Source of the DNA: Lamellibrachia satsuma
Lineage: Eukaryota > Annelida > Polychaeta > Sabellida > Siboglinidae
NCBI GenBank assembly: GCA_033239005.1
Contig: BSQZ01000002.1
Coordinates: 4,944,501-5,008,500, forward strand
DNA length: 64,000 nucleotides
Reading direction: 5' to 3'
Shown here: positions 1 to 33,800 of the stretch, one piece after another
Layout of the letters: each line of letters starts with the position of its first letter
Position numbering within the stretch: the stretch's first letter is position 1
Made by a program: the position numbers and the translations under genes
Notes under the pieces: model-generated
What the model saw: the letters and a program-made list of their open reading frames with translations, nothing else
Databases searched by the model: none
Told to the model about the DNA's origin: nothing

Positions 1-1199
1 GCAGATGAAAGACAAATTAAGACAAATGACAGTCTGTACTGACGACATGAATTGCTCTGGTAATATTCAAGCGCATCAATCTAACATAACAACGAAATTA
101 CCTGTAAGCGCTACCAGAGTTAAGCAATGAACGTGGCCAAACATACAGTAACAACTAAATATAGCAACTGCAGTAGGCGAAATAGAAGAGACGACAGTAA
201 TTATGACGAAGGTGTTTCAACGGAAGTGGCAAGAAGTCATGTTAATATTGGTTGTAGTGCTTAAAAACGAATCTTGTCTTATGTCAAAATAATTAACATT
301 GCCCAACATTGAACCGCAAGTAGTAGTGATAATTTTATTCATTAGTGGAGTTGATGAAGTTATTACATATCACGATAAGTGTAAAATTGTGCAACGGGTC
401 GAGAAAATGTGGAAAAGCTAACATACATGCGTGAAAAAAACCCGCCCAATCTTGATAATCAAGACGTCTACCAATTATTTAACAGGCAGCGATTTTCCGT
501 ATTCTAAAAACACAGTTACTCGAAACACCACTATTAGCTCTATGTATGGCTTATAAATGAAAGTATGAATGATATTGTGTTTAACATGTGGTCGTCATCG
601 TGAAACACAAAAAAATTAGTTAATTAGAACTTAGAGGCATACGCGCGCATGAACACATAGGCACAGGGGCGAGAGAAGGATACGGAGCTAATGGAAAAGA
701 GGCGGTAGACGGAGATAGATTAAAATAACACTCAGATAACTTAATGGCACAGCTTTCCGAAAACGAGACAGTTGGTTGTTGATGTGACATTTGTGTAAAG
801 TCTCTACACTGCCACCATACAACGACTGAACTCACTATAGACTCGTGTGCATACAACATTCATGTTGCCGTCAGATTGATTGATTGGTATGCTTTATTTT
901 TACCCATAGCAAAGCAAATTCAACTTTAAAAAAACAGAAAAAAACACAATATTTTTGTGTATATTCACATGTAACATAACATAGGTAATATGACCAAAAA
1001 AAGAAAAATTATGGATCAAGGAGACACCTTCTAAGACCAGGATTGGTCGCTATCGCAGGAGCCACCCTGTTTATAAACACCATTTATGTAAATTAATCAT
1101 TAATTATTATTACATTATTATCGTTATTATATTTTAATTACAACCAATGTATACGTTATTTTAACAGTTAGTAGGAATATTTATAAAGCAGATGTATGG
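1..1199. other. AT-rich non-coding sequence, no gene seen
   Basis: No open frame here has a recognisable domain, and I see no RNA gene. The short minus-strand frame at 620-859 has no family resemblance. The stretch is upstream intergenic DNA, or intron of the synaptotagmin gene if its first exon lies further left. Confidence 0.5.
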
Positions 1200-2470
<1,271 letters not shown>

Positions 2471-4329
2471 CACTTCCAGCTATGTTTATTTTCGTATCTA
2501 GAATCTTAACTTTTTATATTATTTTATAAAGGTAAATTATTAAGCCAACTTTATTGCTGTACGTTGTCCCGTTTGTTATGCAATTATATTCGCATATTTG
2601 TATTTGAAAAGTATCACCAGGTTCCTTTAGCCAGCTTTACTGAATGCATATTGCACTATAGTTAAAATTAACTTGCTTAAGTTCCCCAATGTAAGCCAGA
2701 TTAAAGGCTTAATAAGCTTGGAACGGGAGAAAAATACAATGTTATCACTATGAAATATTTCAAGCATTGAACAAAAACTTAATTACATTGGGTGAACGTG
2801 ACAAGAGTTTTTTGTATACAGTTTTCGTTACGTTTTCGCATTAACCCAGTGATAGGTTTCCCTTGCAACAAAAACACAACTGTCTAAAATAACCATACAC
2901 CGTTGTTTCCTGGTTGTGTTGTTTGTATTATTATTAAAGCAAAACAAAAGTCACGGTTTTCAGCTTCTGCATCTATAAGAGTTTCCAAAACATAACCATT
3001 TGTAACTATAATTAAAAATACCATGTCAGTGGTTTATTAGGAAAAAGCGTCATTCTGTTAGATAACACTACGTCAGGAGTTTGGTATTCTGGCGATATTT
3101 GCTTGCCAAATGAAAATATATTCATATACACCTATTCCTATTTTTGCCAATAGGATATGGTCGTGCTATGTGCGTCCAAACTCAACTGATGTATGTTTGG
3201 CCTTTGTTTATTAAACTTAAACATTTAAGTGGTAAAATAACACGTTTGTTTGAGACTTTGCATCGATTCTGTGTATGCCGGTCTCCCTTAATACGTATCT
3301 ATAGGCGCGCGAAAATAAAGCAGTATTCTGACACAGTACACGCTATATACCATCACCGTTTTATTAGTTCTAGATATGACAGCGTCGCCGAACGGGGTGC
3401 TTGTGAAGAACAACGACACCTCGGCTTAAGCGTCGATTTTACGGTAACCGTGGACGTATGTGAAGGCTATTTATTTTTTACCACGTGACATGTGCGTATG
3501 TATTTTAGATATACGAGGAGAAGGACGTTTCGCGGTTCTATGTGGCCGTGCTCACGGTTAGGTCAGAAAGTAAAATATCGAAGGCTACTGGCGTCACTAA
3601 ACTGCTTCAAATGAGCTGAATTCGAAGATAATTCTGCGGTATAACTAACCGCTAGCGGTTCAAAGTCGTAACATTTTATTTCATATTCTGGAAAATTGCC
3701 TTCGCCACCACTCGCCATAGTGACGCGAATGAAACTATACTGAAGCCGTACATAGAAAGCATTGCCTGGATATAAACGAATGTCACCAGTGACGTCACAA
3801 AACCACGTGCTCACCCATCTCATTTACTTAATTGTTTTACGCGCGCATTGAACGTCTAATTTTACCTATGCATACATGTTTCTGTTACATTTTATGTTGG
3901 CCTATTATAGTACATACACTATTAAGCTGTGTGTACACACCGAAAAAGCATTTTAGCTAGTGCCTTGTTGTTATTCCATTTACTAGTGATGTACAACTGA
4001 GCAACTGTTTCTCGTTGGATTTGGTTGGTTCAGAAAAGGAGCGCACTTTGCATAGACAACAATTTCGTTTACAGTGGCATGTTCAAGATCGTCAAGGTAT
4101 ATTTGCACCAAACGTCTGACCGTATCACGGAAGTCTCCACTCTCCAGAGGGCAAGGCATTCACTACTGATAGTAACCCAGACCTTTCTTCTCGTGTTTCT
4201 TCCACATAAGTGCATAATCCCCGGTCTGGAGCATTGTCTCACCGTGGTGACTATGCACAAAGTGAATGTGGTGTTTGATTGCGGGCTGATGATAGTTCTT
4301 CCCCTGTAGGCCAGAATGTATCGACTTTG
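2471..4329. other. Non-coding stretch, no gene recognised
   Basis: Frames of up to about 114 codons occur (for example 3144-3488 plus) but show no domain, no repeat of known type and no splice-compatible partner. The 3.3-3.8 kb part is richer in GC and CpG than its surroundings. It could hold an unseen first exon or promoter of the synaptotagmin, but nothing in the sequence establishes this. Confidence 0.4.
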
Positions 4330-5045
4330 AATTTACTAGACGAGATCAGCACCGTCGTATTCCAATGTTGTAATCCGACTCGTGTCTGAAAGCCACTTCA
4401 CTGTCGATGACCCTGGAGATTTATGCGTGGCACCGAGCCGCTTCAAATGTTGCAAAAAACAAAACACATGTAGCGAAACGGCTTCACTGCAGCAATCTAC
4501 AGCGCTTTGCCAACCAGGTTGAGCGAATGCGCGCATCACAGAACGTAATCTCAATCTGCCAGATGAATCTTTTTTCTGGATCAGCGCTTGCATTCCGCTA
4601 AATAGGCCACTCGTGTTTGCAAAGCTATCGTAAGATTGGCCTTCGCTGTTTTTGGATATCAATGCCAAATCGTGAAGAACACCAAGGTCCGCTCCATTTT
4701 GCTGATGGTACCAATGTGATGCAGCGCTCAAATGGACCATAGTGCAAGACGCGTGTACAGAGGAGTGTGAAATGAACTGATGGTGTTGGATATGAAGTCC
4801 ACTGAAACTGAATAATATGTTGCAGCTTTCATTTCTGAAAGTATCGATTGAAGACCCCCTGGCCGAGTATTCATGACAAATGGTTGAGGACACGTATGAC
4901 ACATATCCTTCTCCTGTATGTGGGCGCCGCTAAATGTATTCCGCAAACAGGTGGCGTGCAAATAACCCGAATACACCCTAATACTTTCCGTCGTGTATTA
5001 ATCCCACCACATCGTCGCTGCCTCGAAAAGCTAGCCCCTTGATGA
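4330..5045 (-). pseudogene. hAT transposase relic, ZMYM1/TTF-domain type
   Basis: On the minus strand, shifting frame two or three times, the sequence follows the ZMYM1-like hAT transposase order. A segment like GLAFRGSDD comes first (near 5040), then AATYYSVSVD (near 4820). EGQSYDSFANTSGLFSGMQ follows (near 4600-4650), then AVDCCSEAV (near 4490), and KWLSDT last (near 4390). In the family these are the RNase-H-like core with the 'GQSYDNAANMSG' and 'HSLNL..A..C..A..FF' blocks. The C-terminal dimerisation domain is absent and the frame is broken, so this is a 5'-biased fossil. Assignment rests on remembered family motifs. Confidence 0.7.
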
Positions 5046-5849
5046 AAGAAATTTGATAACTGAAAAACGCTCTCCGTCAGTTAACCAGTACGTTCTGTCT
5101 AATTCGTTTTGCTGAATCATATTTTATCAACTCGTATACGTCAGAATCACACGTTTGACAACACAACTGTGATGCGACGGATTGATTGTGGTTGATCGAT
5201 CGATCGTTGCTAAAATAGAAAAACCTGCATAATATGCAATACAGTTTGACCGTTGAAGGCGTGTAGTAAACCATTCAAATGCACAATTTAGTACACTAGC
5301 ACTTGAAGGCGTTGCCAAGACGGGACTGGATCGAGGCACTGGAGAATTTATCCAAGGTGAAGCCGACGGGTGAACCCCAGTTCACAAAGATGGCCCAGGT
5401 TCCAATGTCACATGAAAAAAAAATTTTACTGCATCAGTTTCAGTAAAGTCATTTAAGTTGTGTTCGGTTCACTAGGCTCAAACTGAAGAACGTCGGTTGA
5501 AATCAAATATGTGTGTGCACGAGCGATAATACCATGTCTCCAATTAATTGTGTCCAGTTTGTGGGCGTTCGTGCGTGCTTCTATATTGGCGTGTGTTTCA
5601 AATATGTGTAACCTCGTCGTCAGCATTACCACTCTACAATACACCCAGTATGACTTAATCATATCTGCCGACATTCATAATGCTTCAAAGTGATTGATCG
5701 TCGCGTGCTGGCATCGTACCTATCAATCATATTTGACTTCATAGGAACAACTCTCTTGCTTCATATCGGACAAAGCGGTGTTAGCGGTAGGATATGATGT
5801 GTAATACCTGATTCATACTAATTACATTGCCGTTGTTGTCATGTTGCAG
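5046..5849. other. Sequence immediately upstream of the first visible synaptotagmin exon
   Basis: No gene seen. It ends in the splice acceptor tcatgttgcag at 5839-5849. An in-frame stop lies at 5819-5821 and no in-frame ATG lies between it and the exon, so the reading frame must be entered from an exon further upstream. Confidence 0.5.
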
Positions 5850-27396
<21,547 letters not shown>

Positions 27397-29549
27397 ATCG
27401 ACCAGGTCGGCCAGCTTAGGAACCAGTCATGTGTGTGGACGTTGCTCGCTTCAACGGCGTTGGAAGACAGTTTGGTTGAGCCGTTCCTTTGACTTTGTTT
27501 GACACCGGCGAGACGGTCGTGTCTTCCGTCATGAAAGATTTGTCAGGAGAGACCGTTGGGAGAAGATCGAAACGCTGGTGATCCCATTGTGTACCTCTAG
27601 ATCGGGACATATCCGACGCGAGTTTCTTGGGAACGCGCCGTCGACTGCACAGCAGCAATCCACAATACCAGTTTGGTGAACGGCGATGTTGTGTGTTGGA
27701 TGGCTGCTGTGAACTTGTGATACGGCACTATCAATGGTTGTTCAGCGTTCACGTGCGTAGTTCACTTTGGAATACTGCTGCATTTCAAACACAAGCCAGT
27801 TAATCTAAGTCAGTCGTCGTCGTCTCGCGTACAATAAGACCTCCCTATAAGGTCCTTCCTATCAACCACCTCCGGAACGAACTCCCAGAGGAACCATCAG
27901 GGACAGAGAGAATTTTTAAGGAAAAGTAAACATGCCCTTGGTGTTAGCTGTCAGAACCTACCCTCCAGCGTGGAGAGGGATAGCAGCTAAGCCAATGCAA
28001 ATAGAAAACAGCTCTACAGAATGTTACAGATCAATGTTTACGAAATGTTTAGTCATAATATTGGAGCTACACCAGAAACCAACAAAAATATTTCCGACTT
28101 GACTTATGCGGAAGTGGAAATGCATTTAGATCCTGAATGAGCCAAACAGTTTCATTACATAAACCAGTTACCGACTGCGATTGTTGAGTTGAGACTGCAA
28201 TGTTTTGGTGAGTATAAAAACAAACACGTTATTACTAATATACAACACACCGCTAAATGTCAAATGAAGAAACATGTTTTCATGCATCGAAAAATGTCAC
28301 AGTGTTAATCTAAGCAAAATGAGATACTTTTCATTATTAATTTAAAAAATAAATGACAAAGTATCAACTGTCATTGCCTGTGTGAAATCTGCAGCGCACC
28401 AGAACTGATGTTTGCTGTATCAGATGTCGGTAATACAGAATATTAAAATGGATATTTAAAGGTCACTGGCATTGAAACAACAAAACACGATCGGGTTCTG
28501 TTTTATACGAATATCCCTACGAATGAACAATTTGATTAAACAAATTTATAACAGATATGCATTTCGTCTTTCTGAATTGATAATGCATCATAGATACAAT
28601 GTGTCATGCCCGTCCTCGGGGGTTCGGGGGTTTGAACGAACCATTTTAAGAGAATTTGTTTTAATGATTAGTCTTTTCAGAAATCATCCCAGAAACCCCT
28701 GGCTGATTGTGTACAGCAGAATCCCCATTGTCAAAACCGCGAGGACGGGCTTGTGTTTATATAGCATCTGATTGCATTTTATCATCATTTTGTCAACTGT
28801 TTTGGGGGGAAATCCTTTTTCTACCCAAGGATTGTACATAATGTGCTCTGTTTGCTTTATGTATTGGTAAACCTTCGTGAAACGTCAAAGTTTAATTTTA
28901 TAGCTGGCTGTCAGAAGAGAACACTGTTTTAATCATTTTGCATACCAAAGACATGAGAAAAACAAACAAATTGGATCAATATAGTACACATTAATTAGAT
29001 TAAATAGCGACTGTCATGGTTCCACGGTACTGTCGTTTTAAGAACATTGTTAAGGTGACAAGCAAATATGATCGGTTAATGCAGAGAAACTTCAGAAATG
29101 TACTTAAGTTTCTGCAATAGTTTACTGCTGCTGTTAAAGAGCAAAGAAAATCTTGAAGTGTAATTAAATGAATAACATGAAGAAATTACACTACCTGTGG
29201 ATGAAATGCGGATGATGAACAGTGCTATCATACGTCATTACACCGATGGGCCAAGTGGAAGAATTGTACAAGCATTTGAGTAACTGCGAGTGAAGTGCTG
29301 TACCAAATCATAGTATTGTTTTGTTGTAAGGTGGTATAAGATATATATTTTATTGTTACAATAAGGAATGTATCCATTGTATTTTTGTGAAAACAGTGAA
29401 AATTAGTATTAATACTGTGATTGTATTTAAAATATCAATGTTTACTAACTAGCATATATTTTCTTTCTGAAAAAAATGTTAACAATTGTACATGTTACAT
29501 GTGACCAATGAAATAAATGTGATGAATTAATGGATTTCGTAATTTTTTT
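27397..29549. other. Synaptotagmin 3' flank and intergenic AT-rich DNA
   Basis: No further exon recognised. It would contain the synaptotagmin 3' UTR; no poly(A) signal can be assigned with confidence. An inverted repeat lies at 28608-28750. Confidence 0.45.
28608..28750. repeat. Short inverted repeat, possible MITE remnant
   Basis: gcccgtcctcg at 28608-28618 is exactly complementary to cgaggacgggc at 28740-28750, and the similarity continues inward (gggggtttg against caaaaccg). About 143 bp in all. No target duplication could be defined. Confidence 0.5.
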
Positions 29550-29900
29550 TGTGTATATATTAACTGAAACATGTTGTTGTTGTCAACAATGATACCTAGA
29601 TTAACATATTAACTGAAACATATTGTTATTGTCAACGATGATACCTAGATTAACATATTAACTGAAACATGTTGTTGTTGTCAACAATGATACCTAGATT
29701 AACATATTAACTGAAACATATTGTTGTTGTCAACGATGATACCTAGATTAACATATTAACTGAAACATGTTGTTGTTGTCAACGATGATACCTAGATTAA
29801 CATATTAACTGAAACATGTTGTCGTTGTCAAAGATGATACCTAGATTAACATATTAACTGAAACATGTTGTTGTCAACGATGATACCTAGATTAACATAT
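29550..29900. repeat. 49-bp tandem repeat, about seven copies
   Basis: Units of 49 bp with gatacctagattaacatatt followed by aactgaaacatgttgttg. The last copy is shortened by 3 bp. Not related in sequence to the 49-bp minisatellite at 9.3-10.1 kb. Confidence 0.94.
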
Positions 29901-30774
29901 TGCGTTTTCACTCATCAACAAAAGTTACTTTGAGGCAGAGAGAACATGACAATGAAAACACATCTCAAATAATTAACATAAATACGTTAACGAATATTGA
30001 ATAATTAACAAAACACAATGTTCTGAAATACTAAACTAACGACACTTGTATCACACCAGTAATATGTATAACAATGACAACAAAGATCACCAGGTAACCC
30101 CACATCAAAGCAACTGCTGCTAAATATAAAGATTACCATGTAGCCCTACCTCAAAGCATCGGTGTCTAAATAGAAATAAACCTGCTTAAAAACTTCACTT
30201 AAAACTCCATCGACTGATTTTGCCCATAGCGAATAAGGTTCATTGATGTCTACATCAGTTGTGTGAATATTTTATAAGTAATATGCACAGTTACTTAAAT
30301 AAAAGAGTACACACCTTTGTTAAAATCATTAAATCAATTGACTTTCATCATTTTAGTGGGTATAAACTTGCAGAAGTGTGAATAACATTATGTCATATTT
30401 ACAGTCGGACCACTTTGGACTTTGGCGTTTTCTCGCCAAATTTTTACCAGGCCCAGTCAAAAATACTTTAATGGTCTGTCCGATGATTTCGCTGAAACTA
30501 CATAACAAATTTGTACAAATGAACCAGCACATTGTAGTCGATACTACATAGGTTAGACTTTTAGTGAGATGAACCTGAATGAATCTGTAACAAGACAAGC
30601 ACAATATTGAATTGAGGAAGACCTTTAAATATGATGAGAAAAACTGTATTTTGTTTTACATATTATTCCTTTTTTTTCCATAAAATCATCACAAAATGGG
30701 CACTTGTAACCTTAAGAAGTGCAACAATAACTGACAAGGACAAATCAATATTATTGTCAGATGCAAAACAGATG
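29901..30774. other. AMN1 3' flank, no gene recognised
   Basis: AT-rich. 30420-30500 shares blocks with the dispersed repeat (tctcgccaa; tctgtccgatgatttc). It probably holds the AMN1 3' UTR on the minus strand. Confidence 0.4.
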
Positions 30775-30854
30775 TCAATAAATTGTCCATGTGATTTGTT
30801 TCATTTTACTCTGGTTTCCCTGCAGTGATTCCTCCAGTGCAATTCTTGATCGTT
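30775..30854 (-). CDS. AMN1: AMN1 exon 7 (terminal)
   Basis: 80 nt, acceptor catccaaa..tttcag on the minus strand. The first two bases complete Glu; it encodes [20 protein letters not shown] then TWTIY, and TGA at 30775-30777. Confidence 0.9.
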
Positions 30855-33800
30855 CTGAAATTCATCCAAAATACCATACATTGGTTTTCATATCACATAA
30901 AATTAAACACAATCAAAAATACGAACCTACACACACGCATGCACGAACGAATGAATGCATGCATGCATGCACATGAATGCATGCACACACGCATGCATGC
31001 ATGCACACACATACACACGCACACAGGTAATGCTGCAGTGGTCTTTTTATCTATATTTGGCTGTCGATATATGCTTTTTATTAGCAGGAAATACTTGCTG
31101 TTAGTGTAAATAAAGAAATCTGACACATTTAGTTATGACTGGATGAAAGTGGCTGCCATGCTGGCACATTGTTCAAATGAACCTTTATACAGCACATTCC
31201 ACTGGTATGAATCAAAGGCATTTTGGCTTCGGCTGTTTCAGACCCAATCATTTCAGCCCTTATATCTGGGAGCAGAATATTGTGCAAAAACACCACTCCT
31301 TGGTGAGGTATTGGAACAGTGCTGGCCATCTTTGAAGATCCTAGCTGCCAGGACAAGCCTGATATCAGGTACCACTAACTTAAAGATCCTAACTGCCAGG
31401 ACAAGCCTGATATCATGTACCACTAACATAAAGATCCTAACTGCCAGGACTAGCCTGATATCATGTACCACTAACATAAAGATCCTAACTGCCAGGACAA
31501 GCCTGATATCATGTACCATTAACATAAAGATCATAACTGCCAGGATAAGCCTGATATCATGTACCACTAACATAAAGATCCTAACTGCCAGGACAAGCCT
31601 GATATCATGTACCACTAACATAAAGATCCTAACTGCCAGGACAAGACTGATATCATGTGCCAGGACAAGACTGATATCATGTACCACTAACATAAAGATC
31701 CTAACTGCCAGGACAAGCCTGATATCATGTACCACTAACATAAAGATCCTAACCGCCAGGACAAGCCTGATATCATGTACTAACATAAAGGGCTATCTAT
31801 GAGGCTACAAAATAAACTTACACCCAGTGATTTTAAGGCAATCTATGGTCCTGAATCAAACTCTGCCTGGAAAATGCTCTTTGAGAATCTCCTGCCGGTC
31901 CCAAGCCCGGACAAAAGAGGAGGGTTGGGCGTGGGGCCAGCGACCCCACCCCGTAAAAACAGCCTAGCTACGGAAACTGAAACAAGAGAGAAAACTGCAC
32001 CGGGCGGTAGGAGAGAAGCAATACAGGCAACTGGACTTATGAAGGATGGGGACCAAACCCGCAAGGAAGTCTTCACCCCGATGGCGGATCTCCTTACACC
32101 CAAAACTTTTATCAACATCGGATGCTGGAATATGAGAACACTATATCAGACAGGAAGACTGGCACAGGTTCTCCAGGAAATGCACCAATACAAAATCAGC
32201 CTTCTAGGTATCATGGAGGCTAGATGGACTGGAGCTGGAAAACGACAACTGGCGACAGGAGACACCATACTGTGGTCAGGCAGAGAGGACAACCAGCATA
32301 GACAGGGAGTAGCCCTGATCATCCAGAAGGAGAAAGGTAACACTCTTCTTCAATGGAAACCAATAACTGAACGATTTCTTTATGCTAGATTTAAGTCCAC
32401 ATTTATCAAACTCTCAGTGGGAACCTGTTACGCACCTACAGAGGAAGCAGAAAAAGAAGAAAAAGATAACTTCTATGACAGTCTTCAGTCAATTTTGGAA
32501 GACATCCCCAAACATGACGTACTAGTGGTTCTTGGAGATTTCAATGCACGAGTTGGGAGCGACAACACTAACAGGGAAAGGATCATGGGCAAACACGGAA
32601 CAGGTACAATGACTGATAACGGCAGCAGATTGTGTGACATATGTGGGGAGAATGACCTCGTGATTGGAGGGACACTCTTCCAACATAAAACAATACATAA
32701 GCAGAACTGAGAGTCAAATAGATCACATCCTTGTAAATGGAAAATGGAGACGCTCTCTACAAGACGTCAAAACAAGGAGACTAGCTGATGCTAGCAGCGA
32801 CCACAACCTGTTGATAGGAAAACCTGCTCTGAAACTGAGAAAGGCAAAGACAGGAGAGAAGAAGAAAGAGCGTTTTGATACCACCAAGCTACAAAACCCA
32901 GAAACCAAGCAATAGTTCACAATTGCTCTGAAGAACAGTTTTGATATTCTGCAGGAGGAAACAGAGATGACTATACACAGTTTCAACATGGCCATGAAGC
33001 TAGCAGGGAAAGCAGTGCTAGGTTACAGAAGAGCAAAGAAAGAGCAGTGGACTTCCTGGGAAGCAAAATCACAACAGATGGAGACTCTGCAAAAGATGCC
33101 ATGGCTAGGATCAGAAAGGCAAGTCAGACCTTCGCTATGCTGAAGCCCATCTGGAAATCCAAGCAACTGAGATTGGAAACAAAACTGAGACTGTACAATA
33201 GTAATGTTCTCAGTGTACTTCTCTACGGCTCCGAGTGCTGGAAACTGACAGCCAAGCTAGCACACAATCTTGAGACATTCCAAAACAAGTGTCTACGGAA
33301 GATCCTAGGAGTATTTTGGCCCAACACCATCACTAATGAACAGCTGCACCGAAAAACAGATGCAACAGCCTTGGCCACACAGATAAAGAAGAGAAGATGG
33401 AGATGGCTTGGACACGTGTGCCGAATGTCACCTGGCGCACTGCCCAAGACAGCCTTACGCTGGACAGCAGATGGAAAAAGGAGACGTGGTCGCCCAAAAG
33501 AAACATGGAGAAGAACAGTGGAGAAGGAGATGAAAGAATGCGGCCTGACATGGAACACCATCACCAAATGGGCTGCAGACCGACAGCAGTGGCGCTCTCT
33601 TGTTGACGCCTTATGTGCCACCGGGCACGAAGAGGACTAAGTAAGTAAGTATGGTCCTGAATCAGGACTGTAGATTTTTTTGGAGGGACAGGATAGTAGA
33701 TTTCTCACCTTGATCAAATGTTTTATATACTGGCTGGTGTCAATGGAACTGTAGAATTCTAGCGAGGAACCATAAGCGAAAGCCTTAAAAAAATCGCCGC

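Noticed and set aside
3144..3488. 114-codon plus-strand frame as a small gene
   Set aside because: No domain, no splice partner, no start context; length is compatible with chance.
27850..27935. LINE C-terminal motif (NHLRNELPEEPSGTERIFK)
   Set aside because: Suggestive of the W..LPEE......FK tail of LINEs but too short and isolated to call.
31143..31802. 219-codon repetitive plus-strand frame as a repeat protein
   Set aside because: It is explained by the 48-bp tandem repeat; the opposite strand is equally open.
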